From: Pseudomonadota bacterium
GTDB taxonomy: Bacteria; Pseudomonadota; Gammaproteobacteria; Halothiobacillales; Halothiobacillaceae
DNA length: 64,000 nt
Assembly: GCA_021801265.1 (NCBI GenBank)
Contig: JAJYYE010000001.1
Location: 434,001-498,000 of the forward strand
Reading direction: 5' to 3'
The position numbers were made by a program, and so were the translations under genes. Shown here in pieces: positions 27,673-36,507 of this stretch (positions within the stretch are counted from its first letter, which is position 1; every line of letters begins with the position of its first letter). The notes under the pieces were generated by a model. The model saw only the letters and a program-made list of their open reading frames with translations, did not search any database and had not been told where the DNA came from.

Positions 27673-28439
27673 TCCCGATAATCAATCGTCAGGGGTGCGT
27701 GGTCGGAAAATTTCTCGCCGCGATACACGGACGCTTGTTCCACCCGCGCAGCCAAATCCGGGGTGATAATCTGGTAATCAATCCGCCAGCCCACATTGTT
27801 TTCCCACGCATTGGCGCGGTTTGACCACCAGGTATAAATCGCCTGGTTGGGTGCCACTACCCGGTGGGCGTCCACGTAACCCAGCGCATCAAACACCTCA
27901 TCCAGCCACGCGCGTTCATGCGGTAAAAAGCCAGAATTTTTCTGGTTGCTGCGCCAGTTTTTCAAATCCAATTCTTTATGGGCGATGTTCCAATCGCCAC
28001 ACAAAATCAGGGGTTTTGTTTGCGCCTGCCGATAGGCCGCCAGCAACGGCAAATAAGCCGCCAAAAAACGATCTTTCGATTCCTGACGATGATCACCCGC
28101 TGAGCCCGAGGGCAAATACAGCGAGACCACAATCAAATCAGGATATTCAAACGCACAATAGCGGCCTTCGGCATCAAACTCGGGTAGGCCGAGCTCGGTC
28201 ATAATCCGATCCGGCGTGCGGCGCGCATAAATGGCCACGCCGCTATAGCCTTTCTTTTCCGCAGAAACATACTGGCAGGTATATCCGGCGGGATGAAATT
28301 CAGCATCGATCAGTTGATCGGGTTGCGCCTTGGTTTCCTGAATGCACACAAAATCGGCATCTTGCGTGGCAAGCCATTTGAAAAAACCTTTCTTGGCCGC
28401 TGAGCGAATGCCGTTCGCATTGAATGAAATCACCCGCAT
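27669..28439 (-). CDS. xthA: exodeoxyribonuclease III (AP endonuclease), copy 1
   Basis: ExoIII cuts DNA at abasic sites and degrades 3' ends during base-excision repair. The endonuclease/exonuclease/phosphatase fold is complete: ISFNANGIR, CIQETKAQ, the LCGDWNIAH core, GWRIDYQ and the terminal SDHAPL. The length, 256 residues, is normal. ATG 28439 directly follows an in-frame GTG and gives the usual MRVISFN start. A second ExoIII-like gene lies at 47.4-48.2 kb, so the genome has at least two. This copy overlaps terC at the 3' end by four bases. Confidence 0.92.
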   Translation of the reverse strand: MRVISFNANGIRSAAKKGFFKWLATQDADFVCIQETKAQPDQLIDAEFHPAGYTCQYVSAEKKGYSGVAIYARRTPDRIMTELGLPEFDAEGRYCAFEYPDLIVVSLYLPSGSAGDHRQESKDRFLAAYLPLLAAYRQAQTKPLILCGDWNIAHKELDLKNWRSNQKNSGFLPHERAWLDEVFDALGYVDAHRVVAPNQAIYTWWSNRANAWENNVGWRIDYQIITPDLAARVEQASVYRGEKFSDHAPLTIDYRD

Positions 28440-28526
28440 CACAATTCACCACATAAAAATGAACGCGGAGTTTATCAGCCGCCGGCTCTACTGAAAAATC
28501 TCAGACAAAAGTCTTATCGCACAGAC

Positions 28527-28553
28527 AAAAAAAAGCCCCGTATCATTCGGGGC
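28527..28553 (-). terminator. rho-independent terminator of the DegP-type protease gene
   Basis: Read on the - strand, GCCCCG (28553-28548) pairs with CGGGGC (28540-28535) around a 7-base loop and is followed by eight T residues (28534-28527). It lies about 150 bases after the stop codon of the protease gene on the same strand. Confidence 0.85.
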
Positions 28554-28700
28554 AATGGTTCATCCTTGAGGAGCCGTTTGATGAGATTGGCCGCCTGGCT
28601 AAAAGTTCACGCATCCATTCAAATAAATCAATGCGCGATACTAAAAAATCTCCTCAAATAATCAGCCCCTTCCATTCAGTGACTTTCCCCCGAACAATCA

Positions 28701-30137
28701 TCATTTGGCGAGCTGAACCGCCAAGAACAACGGCTGACCATCACGTAGCAAGCGAATGGCAATGGGCCGATCTTTCGGGGCACTATCCAGGGCTTTTTTC
28801 AGGTCTTCGGTGGTTTTCATCGCCATCCGATTCACCTCAAGCAACACATCTCCTGGTGCCAGCACGGTGGCAAAGGGCGAATCATTGCCCACGGCATCCA
28901 CTTTCACACCGTATTGCACATTGAGTTGCTGTAAATCATTGGCGCTCAGTGCGGATACCTTCAGGCCCATTTTTTCGATGGCCGCACTGGTGCCGCCTTC
29001 AGCCTCCATCGCCGCCTTATCGAGTTTTTCGACAGTGACCGTCATCTCGCGCTCAGTGCCATCGCGTAATACCGTCAAGGTCGCAGGTTTGCCGATGGCC
29101 GACATGCCGACCATGATGGGCAGCTCACCGGAGCGGTTAATCTCTTTGCCGTTGAATTTTAAAATTACATCGCCCGATTTAAGCCCCGCCTTGGCCGCCG
29201 GGGTGTTCGCGTCTACCTTAGCCACCAGCGCGCCCTTGGTATTCGTCATACCGAAGGATTTAGCCAGCTCATTCGTAACCGGTTGAATCAACACACCCAG
29301 ATAACCCCGCGTCACCGAGCCTGTCGCTTTGAGTTGATCGACAATATTCATCGCCACATTAATCGGGATGGCAAACGAAATACCCATAAATCCGCCCGAT
29401 TTGGTGTAAATCTGCGAATTAATCCCAATGACCTTGCCGTTAGCATCAATCAACGGCCCCCCCGAATTACCCGGGTTCACCGGCGCATCGGTTTGGATAA
29501 AGGGCACATAACTTTCATCCGGCAAATCGCGACCAATCGCCGAGACAATCCCGTGGGTCGCGGTGTGATCAAGCCCAAATGGCTCACCAATGGCGAGCAC
29601 CCATTCACCCACTTGGATATTGTCGGAATTACCCATCGGCGCGATGGGGAGATGGGTTGCATCAATTTTAATCAGTGCAATGTCGGTCCGCTTATCTTTA
29701 CCAATCACCTTGGCGGTGTACTCTTGCCGATCAGGCATCCGCACCGTGATTTTATCTGCGCCATCAATCACATGTGCGTTGGTTAAAATATACCCATCGG
29801 CGGAAATAATAAATCCGGAACCCAATGAGCGCACCGGCTCACTTTTTTGATGCTGCGGCATTTGCTCAAAAAAGCGGCGCAACATATCGCCGGTGGGGCC
29901 AGGCGGGAAATCGGGCGTATTGCTGCCATGATCAAAGGTTTGCTGCTGCTTGGGCTTGGACACCGTGCTGATGTTCACCACCCACGGGCTGGACTGTTTG
30001 ACGAGCTGCACGTAATCCGGCATCACCGAATTGGCAAAACTCGTGGTGGGTGTCATGGCCATTAACGGCGCCGCAATCAAAGCCACCGCCACCAAAACAC
30101 GCCCACGAATCGTCTGAGCAAGAATCTGAGTTCGCAT
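28701..30137 (-). CDS. degP: DegP/HtrA-family periplasmic serine endoprotease (Do)
   Basis: This protease clears and refolds damaged periplasmic proteins. A signal peptide (about residues 1-35) is followed by the trypsin-like domain with the full triad: His122 in LTNAHVIDGAD, Asp152 in RTDIALIKID and Ser225 in NPGNSGGPL. Two PDZ domains follow (about 275-370 and 385-475). The 478-residue length fits MucD/DegP-type members. ATG 30137 has GAGG six bases upstream. It is a single gene with its own terminator. Whether it is DegP, DegQ or MucD in the strict sense cannot be decided by eye. Confidence 0.93.
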   Translation of the reverse strand: MRTQILAQTIRGRVLVAVALIAAPLMAMTPTTSFANSVMPDYVQLVKQSSPWVVNISTVSKPKQQQTFDHGSNTPDFPPGPTGDMLRRFFEQMPQHQKSEPVRSLGSGFIISADGYILTNAHVIDGADKITVRMPDRQEYTAKVIGKDKRTDIALIKIDATHLPIAPMGNSDNIQVGEWVLAIGEPFGLDHTATHGIVSAIGRDLPDESYVPFIQTDAPVNPGNSGGPLIDANGKVIGINSQIYTKSGGFMGISFAIPINVAMNIVDQLKATGSVTRGYLGVLIQPVTNELAKSFGMTNTKGALVAKVDANTPAAKAGLKSGDVILKFNGKEINRSGELPIMVGMSAIGKPATLTVLRDGTEREMTVTVEKLDKAAMEAEGGTSAAIEKMGLKVSALSANDLQQLNVQYGVKVDAVGNDSPFATVLAPGDVLLEVNRMAMKTTEDLKKALDSAPKDRPIAIRLLRDGQPLFLAVQLAK

Positions 30138-30367
30138 ACGTTACCTCTGCTGAATAAAACAAGGGATCATTCCGATCGACGCAACGAGCGGCGGGTACAA
30201 GCACACCAACAATGCGGCTCAGCAACCCGTTGCATGATGTTTCTGACGGATATCGTCAAGATTAGTTCATTGGCCGCTGACATGGGCGTTTAACCGCAGT
30301 CAAATGGGTATTGAGCCATAAGAAAGACACTCGTTGCGAGCCCTTGCGCCATCATTGAACCCAAAGG

Positions 30368-30457
30368 GTAGCCCGGATGCGGCCTTGGCACAATCCGGGC
30401 GCAGGTTTGAATCCATTGGCCGCCTTCCCGGTTTCCACTGCGTTTCATCCGGGCTAC
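30368..30457. repeat. pair of inverted REP-like repeats (GTAGCCCGGATG type)
   Basis: Two copies of a GTAGCCCGGATG-type palindromic element face each other. Copy A on + is 30368-30400, ending in ATCCGGGC. Copy B on - is 30457-30423, running on to an ACCGGG arm. Each can form a hairpin on its own, and the shared ends TAGCCCGGATG and CATCCGGGCTA pair with each other. This element type is widespread in intergenic DNA of gammaproteobacteria. It fills the middle of a 465-base gap between the protease and HAD genes. Nothing else is recognised in that gap. Confidence 0.75.
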
Positions 30458-30602
30458 TGGCTGATTTGTCAGCTCAATCAAGTGGAACCGAGCAGTACAA
30501 CCACAATATTTGAATCATATCAGTCATTTTCGGCCGACCATGGACTAAAAAATACCTGTCTACCCACTCAACCGAACAGTCGGTGGCACCACAACACGGT
30601 CA

Positions 30603-31421
30603 TCAACCCGTTAAAATTTGGTCTACAGCGGTCATCACATCCGCAGCCAACATGGCACCGAGCGGTAATTGGTCGGCGTCGCTGGGTTGATATTTGCCGG
30701 TTTGGACCAGAATGGTTTGTAGCCCGGCGGCAGAGGCGCCGAGAACATCGCTGTGGAGGTCATCGCCAACCAAGGTGATGTGTGCCGCTGCGATGCCAAG
30801 TTGCGCGATGGCCTGCTGAAAAAACCCCGCGCCCGGTTTGCCCAAGGCAATCGAGGTGACGCCCGCCGCCACTTCGAGCAGGCGCACAAAAGGACCGGCA
30901 TCCAGAGATAGTCCGCCCAGCGTGTGAAAGTAGCGGCTGTCGGATAGCGATAGCAAGGCCGCACCTGCCATCAGGGCACGAAACGCCGCAGTGAGCGCGT
31001 GATAGGTGAAAAATTCGCCCGCATCACCTACGACGACGGCCCATTGAGGGTGATGGGTTGATGCACTGCTGAACGCCATATCGACACTTTGACCGATGGG
31101 CTGCGCATCGACTTCAGCAAAATCAGCCATAAGCCCCGGATGAACCAGCAGCAAGCCACGGGCGTGATGTGCCGCCAGCCAAGCCGCCGCCGCGCGGGCG
31201 GGTGTGAGCAATTGCGCTGACGAAATATCCAGCCCCGCACGCTGTAATGCCAGGTGCAAATCCGCATGGCTGCGGCGGGTGGTATTAGTGAGTAGCAAGA
31301 ACGGGATATTGGCACGATGACACCGTGCCAGCGCGGCCACGGCACCGGGCATGGGCGCATCGCCGTCCAGCAGCACACCGCCAATATCAAAAATCACAGC
31401 TTGAGTTGATGGACCTGGCAT
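30603..31421 (-). CDS. HAD-IIA family phosphatase (LHPP-like)
   Basis: The protein of 272 residues is a haloacid-dehalogenase hydrolase with a C2 cap. Motif I reads FDIGGVLLDGD, so the second aspartate of the usual DxD is a glycine. A small residue there is also seen in LHPP-type relatives (DISGVL). Motif II is LLTNTTRRS, and motifs III and IV are seen in GKPGAGFF and VGDDLHSDVLGA. Relatives hydrolyse phosphohistidine, phospholysine or pyrophosphate, but the substrate here is not known. ATG 31421 has GGAGG eight bases upstream. It is probably expressed with the hemH and CinA-like genes on the same strand. Confidence 0.85.
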   Translation of the reverse strand: MPGPSTQAVIFDIGGVLLDGDAPMPGAVAALARCHRANIPFLLLTNTTRRSHADLHLALQRAGLDISSAQLLTPARAAAAWLAAHHARGLLLVHPGLMADFAEVDAQPIGQSVDMAFSSASTHHPQWAVVVGDAGEFFTYHALTAAFRALMAGAALLSLSDSRYFHTLGGLSLDAGPFVRLLEVAAGVTSIALGKPGAGFFQQAIAQLGIAAAHITLVGDDLHSDVLGASAAGLQTILVQTGKYQPSDADQLPLGAMLAADVMTAVDQILTG

Positions 31422-31473
31422 GGAAATTTCCTCCCAAATCACTTTGGAACACCCGGCCTTGGAAAGGCGCTTT

Positions 31474-32244
31474 TCACGAACTGATGGGCTGCGGCCTTTC
31501 TGCTTGATACTGAACTTTGAGCCCTTCCAATTGATTCTGCAACGCGGTCATCGCTTCACCTACCCGAGGTGCAGCCCCCTTGAAGCCCAATTCAATCAAG
31601 CGTTGCTCGCCCTGCCCGGTGGGCAGGCTAAAAAACTTGAGATCCGAAAATTCTGCGCAGAGGCGGATCATGATCGGCAATAAATCGTTTTCCGATACAC
31701 CCACCGTCCAAACCGCCTGCTCGCGGTAATGCAAACTGCCGAGGGTTTGCAAGGGGTTAGCCAAAACCCAGTCGAGCATCGGATGCGCCATCTGCGGGAA
31801 GCCGGGCATGAAAAAGTGGTTTTCCAGATAAAAACCGGCCACGTTATTCACTGGATTCGGGATTAATTCAACCTGTTCGGGGAAATCGGCCATAGAGACG
31901 CGGTGCGGAAACGCGGTCTCGGCAAATTGGGCGATGATGCGGCGTTCGGCTTCGGGGTGGCGGGCGAGCCTGCGGTCGAAGGCGTTGGCCGCACAAGCCC
32001 GGGTGAGGTCATCGGGCGTTGCGCCAATGCCGCCGAAGCAAAAGGTGATTGCGCCTGCCTGCCGACTGTCGCGCAAGGTTTTTTCGATGCGGCTTGCGTC
32101 ATCCCCGATCACCTGCGCCCAAGTCGGTTGCAGCCCACGCGGTGCCAATCGCTCAATCACCGCCGCCAGATGCGTGTCTTTACGCCGCCCCGAGAGGATT
32201 TCATCGCCGATAATCAACACGCCGACTTGAGGTGGTGCACTCAT
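31474..32244 (-). CDS. CinA N-terminal/MoaB-like (MoCF) domain protein
   Basis: The 256-residue protein has a molybdopterin-binding/CinA-type fold: IIGDEILSGRRKDTH at the start, then GGIGATPDDLT, and the PNPVNNVAGFYLENH-FMPGFP segment typical of CinA N-terminal domains. It lacks the C-terminal amidase (PncC) part of full CinA. Such stand-alone proteins are often annotated as competence/damage-inducible protein A homologues; some act as nucleotide pyrophosphatases. Its start overlaps the hemH stop (ATGA), so the two are likely coupled. Confidence 0.85.
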   Translation of the reverse strand: MSAPPQVGVLIIGDEILSGRRKDTHLAAVIERLAPRGLQPTWAQVIGDDASRIEKTLRDSRQAGAITFCFGGIGATPDDLTRACAANAFDRRLARHPEAERRIIAQFAETAFPHRVSMADFPEQVELIPNPVNNVAGFYLENHFFMPGFPQMAHPMLDWVLANPLQTLGSLHYREQAVWTVGVSENDLLPIMIRLCAEFSDLKFFSLPTGQGEQRLIELGFKGAAPRVGEAMTALQNQLEGLKVQYQAERPQPISS

Positions 32245-33353
32245 TGCGCCGCACCCATCGTGAACGCATGGGCGCGGACTTTGGCACGTTCCTGCTCATC
32301 GGCCCAGGCGTCAAAGTCGGTATCTTCACTCCAGCCTTGGGTATGGCGACGAATCAGGCGGGCCAGGCCATCCAGGTGATCGTCCCGTTCATTGAGCGCG
32401 GGGATGTAGTGATAGGTTTCACCCCCCGCATGCTCAAAGTATTCCCGATTTTCCTGACCAATTTCTTCAATGGTTTCCAGGCAATCGGCCGAAAACCCGG
32501 GACAGATGACGGCGATATGTTTGATGCCTTGGCCGGGCAGGATTTTCATGGTCTCGTCGGTATAAGGCCGGAGCCATTCCTCACGACCGAAGCGCGACTG
32601 AAATGTGACCATCCATTGATCTGGGGTCAGCCCCAGTCGCTCGGCCAAAAGCCGACCGGTGACCTGGCATTCACAGTGATAGGGGTCGCCCGATAACAAA
32701 TAGCGTTGGGGCACGCCATGAAAACTCATCAACAATTTTTGCGGCATGCCATGTTCGGCAATGTGTTCGCGCACGCACGCAGCCAGTGCATTGAGATAGT
32801 TTTCATCACGGTGATAATGATTAATCAGGCGCAATTCGGGCATCCAGCGCCAGGTTTTCAGCTCATCGAACACCGCATCAAAGGAGGATGCGGTGGTCGC
32901 CGCAGCGTATTGCGGATAAAGTGGCACCACCACGATGCGCCGCGCCCCGGCATCGCGGAGTTCGGCAAGCGCACTCGCCACGGATGGGTTGCCATACCGC
33001 ATACCGAGCGCCACCGACACGGGCCCAGCCATCTGTTGGGACAATCGTTTCTGCAGGCCGCGTTGTTGCGCGCGGGCAATGGTCAGAAGCGGCGAGCCTT
33101 CGTCATAACGGCTCCACACTGCCCGATACGCCGCCGCAGACTTCGCAGGACGCGTGTTGAGAATGATGAGGTTCAAAATCGGCCACCACAAAAATTTGTT
33201 CACCTCGATCACGCGGGGATCAGATAAAAACTGCTTCAAATACCGCCGTAACGCGGGCGTGGTCGGTTCATCGGGTGTGCCCAAATTCAGTAATAAAACG
33301 CCCATACGCTCGGCGCTGCCGTGGGCATAATGGGGTTCGCCTTGATAAGTCAT
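32241..33353 (-). CDS. hemH: ferrochelatase
   Basis: HemH inserts iron into protoporphyrin IX, the last step of haem synthesis, at the inner face of the membrane. The protein shows GVLLLNLGTPDEP, MRYGNPSV, LYPQYAA, LMSFHGVPQRY (with the metal-binding histidine), CPGFSADCLETIEEI and the C-terminal region. ATG 33353 has AAGGA seven bases upstream and gives 370 residues. The frame is open 26 codons further upstream but without a ribosome site. It is divergent to trxB and followed by the overlapping CinA-like gene. Confidence 0.94.
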   Translation of the reverse strand: MTYQGEPHYAHGSAERMGVLLLNLGTPDEPTTPALRRYLKQFLSDPRVIEVNKFLWWPILNLIILNTRPAKSAAAYRAVWSRYDEGSPLLTIARAQQRGLQKRLSQQMAGPVSVALGMRYGNPSVASALAELRDAGARRIVVVPLYPQYAAATTASSFDAVFDELKTWRWMPELRLINHYHRDENYLNALAACVREHIAEHGMPQKLLMSFHGVPQRYLLSGDPYHCECQVTGRLLAERLGLTPDQWMVTFQSRFGREEWLRPYTDETMKILPGQGIKHIAVICPGFSADCLETIEEIGQENREYFEHAGGETYHYIPALNERDDHLDGLARLIRRHTQGWSEDTDFDAWADEQERAKVRAHAFTMGAAQ

Positions 33354-33433
33354 GCGGGTGTCCTTAAATACTTTGAACTGGTTCTGAATCATGGGTTGTG
33401 TGTGCCGACTGGGGCTTCGGCTGATTTTCAACG

Positions 33434-33439
33434 TATAAT
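33434..33439 (+). promoter_or_regulatory. -10 element upstream of trxB
   Basis: A perfect TATAAT lies 47 bases before the trxB ATG in the hemH-trxB divergent gap. No good -35 hexamer lies 16-18 bases upstream (the region reads TGGGGCTTCGG), so either an activator is needed or the match is accidental. Confidence 0.4.
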
Positions 33440-33444
33440 TGTAG

Positions 33445-34449
<1,005 letters not shown>

Positions 34450-34506
34450 AGGCAGCGAACCACTGAAATACCCCACGCGGGAAGGCCCGCACACAGGAGC
34501 AAGTTG

Positions 34507-34905
34507 ATGGATCCCGTGATTGCCCTTTACACCGTGTTGCTGGCTGTTGCGCTGGGGTTGAGCGGTTTTGTACGCGGCGATGCCCGCAGGCGCGGACGCA
34601 GTCTCTTGCTGGCCGCTGCTTTGGCTGGCTTTATTCTCGTGGCGGCCACCAGCGCGCTCGTCAATTGCACCACCGTTGCCGGCATGATTTTAACCGCGCT
34701 GGCGGTTCTGTTCGCGGCACAAGCGGCAACCACCGCTTTTTCACTGTTGTGGCGTGAAATCTGTTGCGCTCCCGCCGCACGAATTCCGCAACCCGGAACT
34801 GCCCCCATCACCCCGCGCAACGCTGTTTCGCCAGAGACATCCCCACCGGGTCACTCTTCACCGGAAAACGCTACGCAGCCCAATCCCACCGAGGCACGTC
34901 CATGA
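34507..34905 (+). CDS. small membrane protein, possibly PntA membrane-part-like
   Basis: The 132-residue product has three hydrophobic helices (about residues 3-20, 32-52 and 58-80) and a Pro/Thr/Ser-rich tail of about 45 residues. ATG 34507 has AGGAG eight bases upstream. Its stop overlaps the start of the next membrane gene (ATGA), so both products are probably made together. The pattern ALYTVLLAVALG and the third helix recall the short membrane subunit (PntA part II) of proton-translocating transhydrogenase. The resemblance is weak and is inference only. I do not assign a function. Confidence 0.65.
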   Translation: MDPVIALYTVLLAVALGLSGFVRGDARRRGRSLLLAAALAGFILVAATSALVNCTTVAGMILTALAVLFAAQAATTAFSLLWREICCAPAARIPQPGTAPITPRNAVSPETSPPGHSSPENATQPNPTEARP

Positions 34906-35744
34906 ATGTCGGCCTGCAAATTGATCTCGTCGGCTGGTTCGCACTGATTGCCATTCTCACGGCAGTGCATGGATTAAGTGGCCAAAAATCGGGCCACGCG
35001 CCGTGGCCAAGGGGTGCCGTCGGGCTACTGGTGTTTGCACTAATACTGATGCTGAGCTCGGTACTCTGGACTTCAGATGGCAGTAATACGCTGTTGGCCT
35101 GCATCATGATTTTACTCGGCAGCTCGGTTGCGCCGTTCACTGCTCGTCATCATTCGCGCAATAAAGCGGCGACATCACCCCAAGGCAATCAAGACAGCAT
35201 TTTGAGCGGGCTGGCGCTCATTACGATTGGGGGTGGCGTATCGGTCGCACTGCTCGGCTTGACCGGCTGGTATGAAACTGATCACAGTTTTTACACTTGG
35301 GATTTACGGTTAATTGCAGTCACTAGTCTGTTTATCGGTGTATGGACTTTCGCAGCAGGGCTGATGTTATGGCTCAGGCTCAACGAGTATCTGCCCAAGT
35401 CCACGCCGACCCAAACCCAGCAACGCGTCGTTATTGCGGTGTTGACGCTGGCGCTTGGGCTGGGGGCATTGACGGTGGTTTATCCGGCATACGCCAATAT
35501 TTTGATGGGATTGATGGTCTTGCTCGCGTTGGAGTTGGGGGCACTATCAGCGCTCGGTATTGTGATTACGCGTGCCACCTGCGTTCTGGGGCGACACTTG
35601 GGCATGATCGGTGCCGCAATTGCGATGCTGGGTTACGTGCAGGCGAGTTTATTTCTGTTGGCGCTGGGCGGCTTGATTGTGGCCGGAGCCGTGCATTATT
35701 TACGCGGCACAGTGGATTTTTATCAAACCAATTCAACCGATTAA
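34902..35744 (+). CDS. multi-pass membrane protein resembling the PntB membrane domain, without NADP-binding domain
   Basis: The 280-residue protein is almost entirely membrane-embedded, with eight or nine helices. Helix order and several stretches resemble the membrane domain of transhydrogenase subunit PntB: DLVGWFALIAILTAVHGLSG at the start, GLALITIGGGVSVALLGLTGW, a helix ending in LRLNEYL, and near the end RHLGMIGAAIAML followed by LGGLIVAGAVHYL. The soluble NADP-binding domain that makes up the last 200 residues of PntB is absent. ATG 34902 has GAGG seven bases upstream and overlaps the preceding gene. The link to transhydrogenase is inference. It could be an unrelated small transporter. 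Confidence 0.7.
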   Translation: MNVGLQIDLVGWFALIAILTAVHGLSGQKSGHAPWPRGAVGLLVFALILMLSSVLWTSDGSNTLLACIMILLGSSVAPFTARHHSRNKAATSPQGNQDSILSGLALITIGGGVSVALLGLTGWYETDHSFYTWDLRLIAVTSLFIGVWTFAAGLMLWLRLNEYLPKSTPTQTQQRVVIAVLTLALGLGALTVVYPAYANILMGLMVLLALELGALSALGIVITRATCVLGRHLGMIGAAIAMLGYVQASLFLLALGGLIVAGAVHYLRGTVDFYQTNSTD

Positions 35745-35780
35745 CCGGGTGGTAACAAACGTCATGAGCACAGGCAAGGC

Positions 35781-35840
35781 AAAAACGGGCGAAAACCCGG
35801 AGTTTACACCGCATAAAGTAAGGATTTTGAGCCCGTTTTT
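35781..35840. terminator. inverted repeat between convergent genes, possible bidirectional terminator
   Basis: AAAAACGGGC (35781-35790) and GCCCGTTTTT (35831-35840) are perfect 10-base reverse complements separated by 40 bases, giving a T5 run on either strand. A smaller hairpin, GGG/CCC, lies inside. It sits between the membrane gene ending at 35744 (+) and yfbR ending at 35881 (-), where a two-way terminator would be expected. The loop is long for an intrinsic terminator, so this is tentative. Confidence 0.45.
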
Positions 35841-35880
35841 AACGCCGGATGGGCAAGCGCAATAGTTTTTCACTACCCTG

Positions 35881-36507
35881 TTAATCGTGACTTAAATCAT
35901 CGAGGGTAAGCTCAAAACCTGCCACAAAATGTGTCCGGAAATACCCTACGGCAGGCATCGTAATCTGCATGGTTTCGAGCTTTTCGAGCAAATAGCGCTC
36001 CGCCTTTTTAAACTCCAAATTCCCGGCAAAGCCTTCCTCCAGGCATTTAAGATAAGCCGACAGCGAATCGGCGGCTTTAACCACCCGTGCCACCTCGGGC
36101 TCGATCTGCTCGCTTTCAATCACCGAGCCAAAGGCCTGGCGCAATTGGGCCGGTAAAAGCCCCACCAATTTGCGCTCGGCATGGGCTTCCAGCGCCTTGT
36201 AGGAATCGAGAATATCCTGGCGGAAGTATTTAATCGGCGTCGGCAAATCCCCGGTAATGATCTCCGGGGCATCGTGATAGAGCGCCACGGTGACAATCCG
36301 ACCAATATCGTTGTGTTCACCAAACAAATCATTGCCAATCACGGCCAGCGCATGGGCAATCATCGCCACTTGCAGACTATGTTCCTGAATATTCTCGGCA
36401 CGGGTATTGCGCATCAACCCCCAGCGCACGATATATTTCATCCGGGCTAAATACGCGAAAAAGTGGCTCTGCGGGGCGGACGATTCGGGCGGTGGGGACA
36501 CACTCAC
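35881..36507 (-). CDS. yfbR: 5'-deoxynucleotidase YfbR
   Basis: YfbR is an HD-domain enzyme that removes phosphate from deoxyribonucleoside 5'-monophosphates. The match to the E. coli protein is strong: FFAYLARMKYIVRWGLMRN, ENIQEHSLQVAMIAHALA, the metal site in ALYHDAPEIITGDLPTPIKYF, and KAADSLSAYLKCLEE. The 208-residue length is normal. It overlaps the upstream dgt gene by four bases (ATGA). Two dNTP/dNMP-degrading enzymes are therefore encoded as a coupled pair, which suggests joint control of the deoxynucleotide pool. Confidence 0.95.
   Translation of the reverse strand: MSVSPPPESSAPQSHFFAYLARMKYIVRWGLMRNTRAENIQEHSLQVAMIAHALAVIGNDLFGEHNDIGRIVTVALYHDAPEIITGDLPTPIKYFRQDILDSYKALEAHAERKLVGLLPAQLRQAFGSVIESEQIEPEVARVVKAADSLSAYLKCLEEGFAGNLEFKKAERYLLEKLETMQITMPAVGYFRTHFVAGFELTLDDLSHD

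Noticed and set aside
35764-35865. 33-codon ORF on + between the PntB-like gene and yfbR
   Set aside because: There is no clear ribosome site, and it spans the inverted repeat better explained as a terminator.
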